This document shows, in pieces, positions 62,477-64,000 of a stretch of 64,000 bases of DNA. Both the position numbers and the translations under genes were made by a program. Source of the DNA: Methylobacterium aquaticum (GTDB taxonomy: Bacteria; Pseudomonadota; Alphaproteobacteria; Rhizobiales; Beijerinckiaceae); assembly GCF_016804325.1 (NCBI RefSeq), contig NZ_CP043627.1, forward strand, positions 6,913,001-6,977,000, written 5' to 3'. Positions within the stretch are counted from its first letter, which is position 1, and the number at the start of each line of letters is the position of its first letter. The notes below the pieces were generated by a model. The model saw only the letters and a program-made list of their open reading frames with translations, had not been told where the DNA came from and did not search any database.

Positions 62477-64000
62477 TCACCCCGGCCGCCGCTCCATCCC
62501 GGCCCAGCGCCGCCGGGCGCTCCAGGCATAGCGCGAATCGCCCTCCAGCAGGTGCAGGTGGTCCTGCAGCCGGTTGCGCTCCAGCCAGGCGAGGGCCGCC
62601 TCCAGCTCATCGACCGTCATCGCCGCGCGGCTCTTGTTGTTGAAGAGGCGCTTGAGCACCGCGTTGTAGCGGTGCGGCAGGGGGGCGCCGGGCCGCCCGC
62701 GCAACTCGGCCTCGTCCTCCACCGCCTGCGCCGTCACCATGGCGGCCACGCGGGCGCGCAGGGCCCGCTCGACCCGCGACGGCGGCACCGGCGCGGCCTC
62801 CGCCGCCTCGGGACGGGCCATCGCCATGGACGGACCGGGGCGCAGCATCGCGTAGCGCAGGCCGAGCGCGTTGCTCTCCAGCGGCACGATGCCCTCGTCG
62901 GCATCCCGGGACAGCGGCCGCGGCTCGGGCGAGGCCGCTCCCGTCGGGCGCTTGCGCGGGCGCGTCGCGGTCGCCTGCTCGGTCTCGATCCGGGCGCGGA
63001 ACTGCGCGAAGAGCGGGTCGTCGGGGTGGAAGACCAGGGCGTGCTGGTCGGCATAGTCGCCGGCATGGGGATCGACCCGGGTTGCCCGGGCGATCATCTG
63101 CTCGAGCCAGGGCCGCGAGCGGATATGCGTCAGCGCAGCCACTACGGCGACCTCGGGCGCGTCCAGCCCCTCATAGGCCATCGCCACGGTTACCAGTACG
63201 GCGGGCTCCGGCGTGAGCCGGAAGGCGGCGAGCGCCGCATGGGCGTCGGCCTCGGCCGAGGTGGCGATCCGCACGTCGCGGCGCGCCTGCTCCTCCGGCA
63301 TCCAGGCCTGGATCATCGCGTGGTAGCTCTGCGCGCTCGCCTGGTCGGGCGCGACGACGAGGAGCTTGCCGAGGCCGCGGACGGCCTCCGTCGCGGTCAG
63401 CCCGCGCTTGCGCCGGCGCTCCGCCCGCAGGCGCCGGGTGGCGTAGAAGGCCTCGCGCAGGAGGTCGCGGGCGAAACCCGTGCGCAAGGCGGTGAACAAA
63501 GCCGGCCGGGTCGTCGCGCTCGGCCCCGAGCCCGACAGCCGGTGCGGGCCGACCCGGGCCTGACCGCTGGTCCGCCCGCCCTCGAGCCAGCTCGCCTCGC
63601 CGTCCAGAGCCCCGAAATTGACCGGCAGTACCGCCTTCTCGGCGAGCGCCTCGGCGCGGGAATAGCCGATCACCGCCCAGCCCGGGGCCTCGATGTCCGG
63701 CACCTGCGCCCCGTTCTCCGTCCGGTAGGGCAGCCACAGGATGCGCCGTCCATCCGCCCGCGCCAGGGTGCCCGACAGGAGGAGCCGCAGGCGCGCCTCG
63801 CGGAACAGCGGCAGCAGGGCACTGCTCCAGGCCGCCGCCTCGCTGCCCGATTCACCGTCGGACAGGGCCGGCAGGTGATGCACCTCGTCGACGACCAGCA
63901 GGGTGCGGTGGCGGCGCATCTCGGCGAGGTGCAGGGCGGGCGCCGCCGCCACCGCCTGGTAGGTGGTGACGTAGCCGGCCAGCCCCCGGCTCGGATCGGG
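62477..64000 (-). CDS. DEAD/DEAH-type helicase (5' end outside window)
   Basis: At least 507 residues of a superfamily 2 helicase-like protein; the reading frame is open to the right edge. Motif II is seen as VVDEVHH, motif III region as LLSGTLAR, and the second RecA domain with YEGLDAPEVAVV and the MIARATRVDP (motif VI) Arg finger. The N-terminal Q motif and Walker A must lie beyond the edge. Residues near the C-terminus (KRLFNNKSRAAMTVDELEAALAWLERN) form an extra helical region. It resembles helicases found in plasmid, restriction or defence loci, but no partner gene is visible here. Confidence 0.82.
   Translation of the reverse strand, partial: PDPSRGLAGYVTTYQAVAAAPALHLAEMRRHRTLLVVDEVHHLPALSDGESGSEAAAWSSALLPLFREARLRLLLSGTLARADGRRILWLPYRTENGAQVPDIEAPGWAVIGYSRAEALAEKAVLPVNFGALDGEASWLEGGRTSGQARVGPHRLSGSGPSATTRPALFTALRTGFARDLLREAFYATRRLRAERRRKRGLTATEAVRGLGKLLVVAPDQASAQSYHAMIQAWMPEEQARRDVRIATSAEADAHAALAAFRLTPEPAVLVTVAMAYEGLDAPEVAVVAALTHIRSRPWLEQMIARATRVDPHAGDYADQHALVFHPDDPLFAQFRARIETEQATATRPRKRPTGAASPEPRPLSRDADEGIVPLESNALGLRYAMLRPGPSMAMARPEAAEAAPVPPSRVERALRARVAAMVTAQAVEDEAELRGRPGAPLPHRYNAVLKRLFNNKSRAAMTVDELEAALAWLERNRLQDHLHLLEGDSRYAWSARRRWAGMERRPG

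Overview
The window is about 70% GC, bacterial, and looks like a chromosomal segment of a Methylobacterium-type alphaproteobacterium (order Hyphomicrobiales). That assignment is an inference. It rests on the GC content, a 92-residue IF-1 with a basic tail, an OlsB-type acyltransferase, a fused PcaD-PcaC, several branched-chain-type (Liv) transporters and dense intergenic palindromes. I see no rRNA, tRNA, CRISPR array or prophage.

Layout. 0-15.8 kb is mostly housekeeping: rplU (cut by the left edge), a DUF2267-like protein, a DUF4153 membrane protein, olsB, an exported phosphoesterase, a Pro/Ala-rich membrane protein, an SGNH hydrolase, a cytosolic double-PAS histidine kinase, recO, parC, rpe, infA and two tiny proteins. 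15.8-18.8 kb is a sugar-acid dehydratase with a carboxylate-type MFS transporter. 18.9-33.8 kb is a catabolic region with two Liv-type ABC systems. The first (livK, livH, a LivM-LivG fusion, livF) is divergent from an Ldh-family oxidoreductase, followed by an SDR and a GntR regulator. The second (livK, livH and one 841-residue LivM-LivG-LivF protein) is followed at once by a lambda-crystallin-like 3-hydroxyacid dehydrogenase and a beta-keto acid cleavage enzyme (BKACE). This suggests an import, oxidise and cleave route for an unknown 3-hydroxy acid.

34-41.3 kb holds an SMP-30 lactonase, a periplasmic binding protein, a citrate-type MFS transporter, a haloacid dehalogenase, a DUF3616 protein and small hypotheticals. 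41.5-47.6 kb is a complete branched-chain 2-oxoacid dehydrogenase operon (E1 alpha, E1 beta, E2, E3), preceded by an 82-residue small protein and divergent from an Lrp-type regulator. 47.7-51.1 kb is a Tricorn-like S41 protease split by a one-base frameshift. A complete IS4-type insertion sequence lies at 51.73-53.01 kb. 53.3-61.4 kb holds a TetR regulator and a protocatechuate cluster read on the minus strand (pcaH, pcaG, a second BKACE, pcaB, and a pcaD-pcaC fusion also broken by a one-base frameshift), with an IclR regulator upstream and a divergent EamA exporter. pcaIJ and pcaF are absent, so the BKACE may take over the beta-ketoadipate step.

61.4-62.5 kb is gene-free and packed with nested palindromic repeats, including a 245-bp foldback insertion with 15-bp terminal inverted repeats and a 5-bp target duplication. 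The window ends inside a DEAD/DEAH-type helicase. Both frameshifts fit loss of one G/C from a short homopolymer, so sequencing error must be excluded before either gene is called dead.
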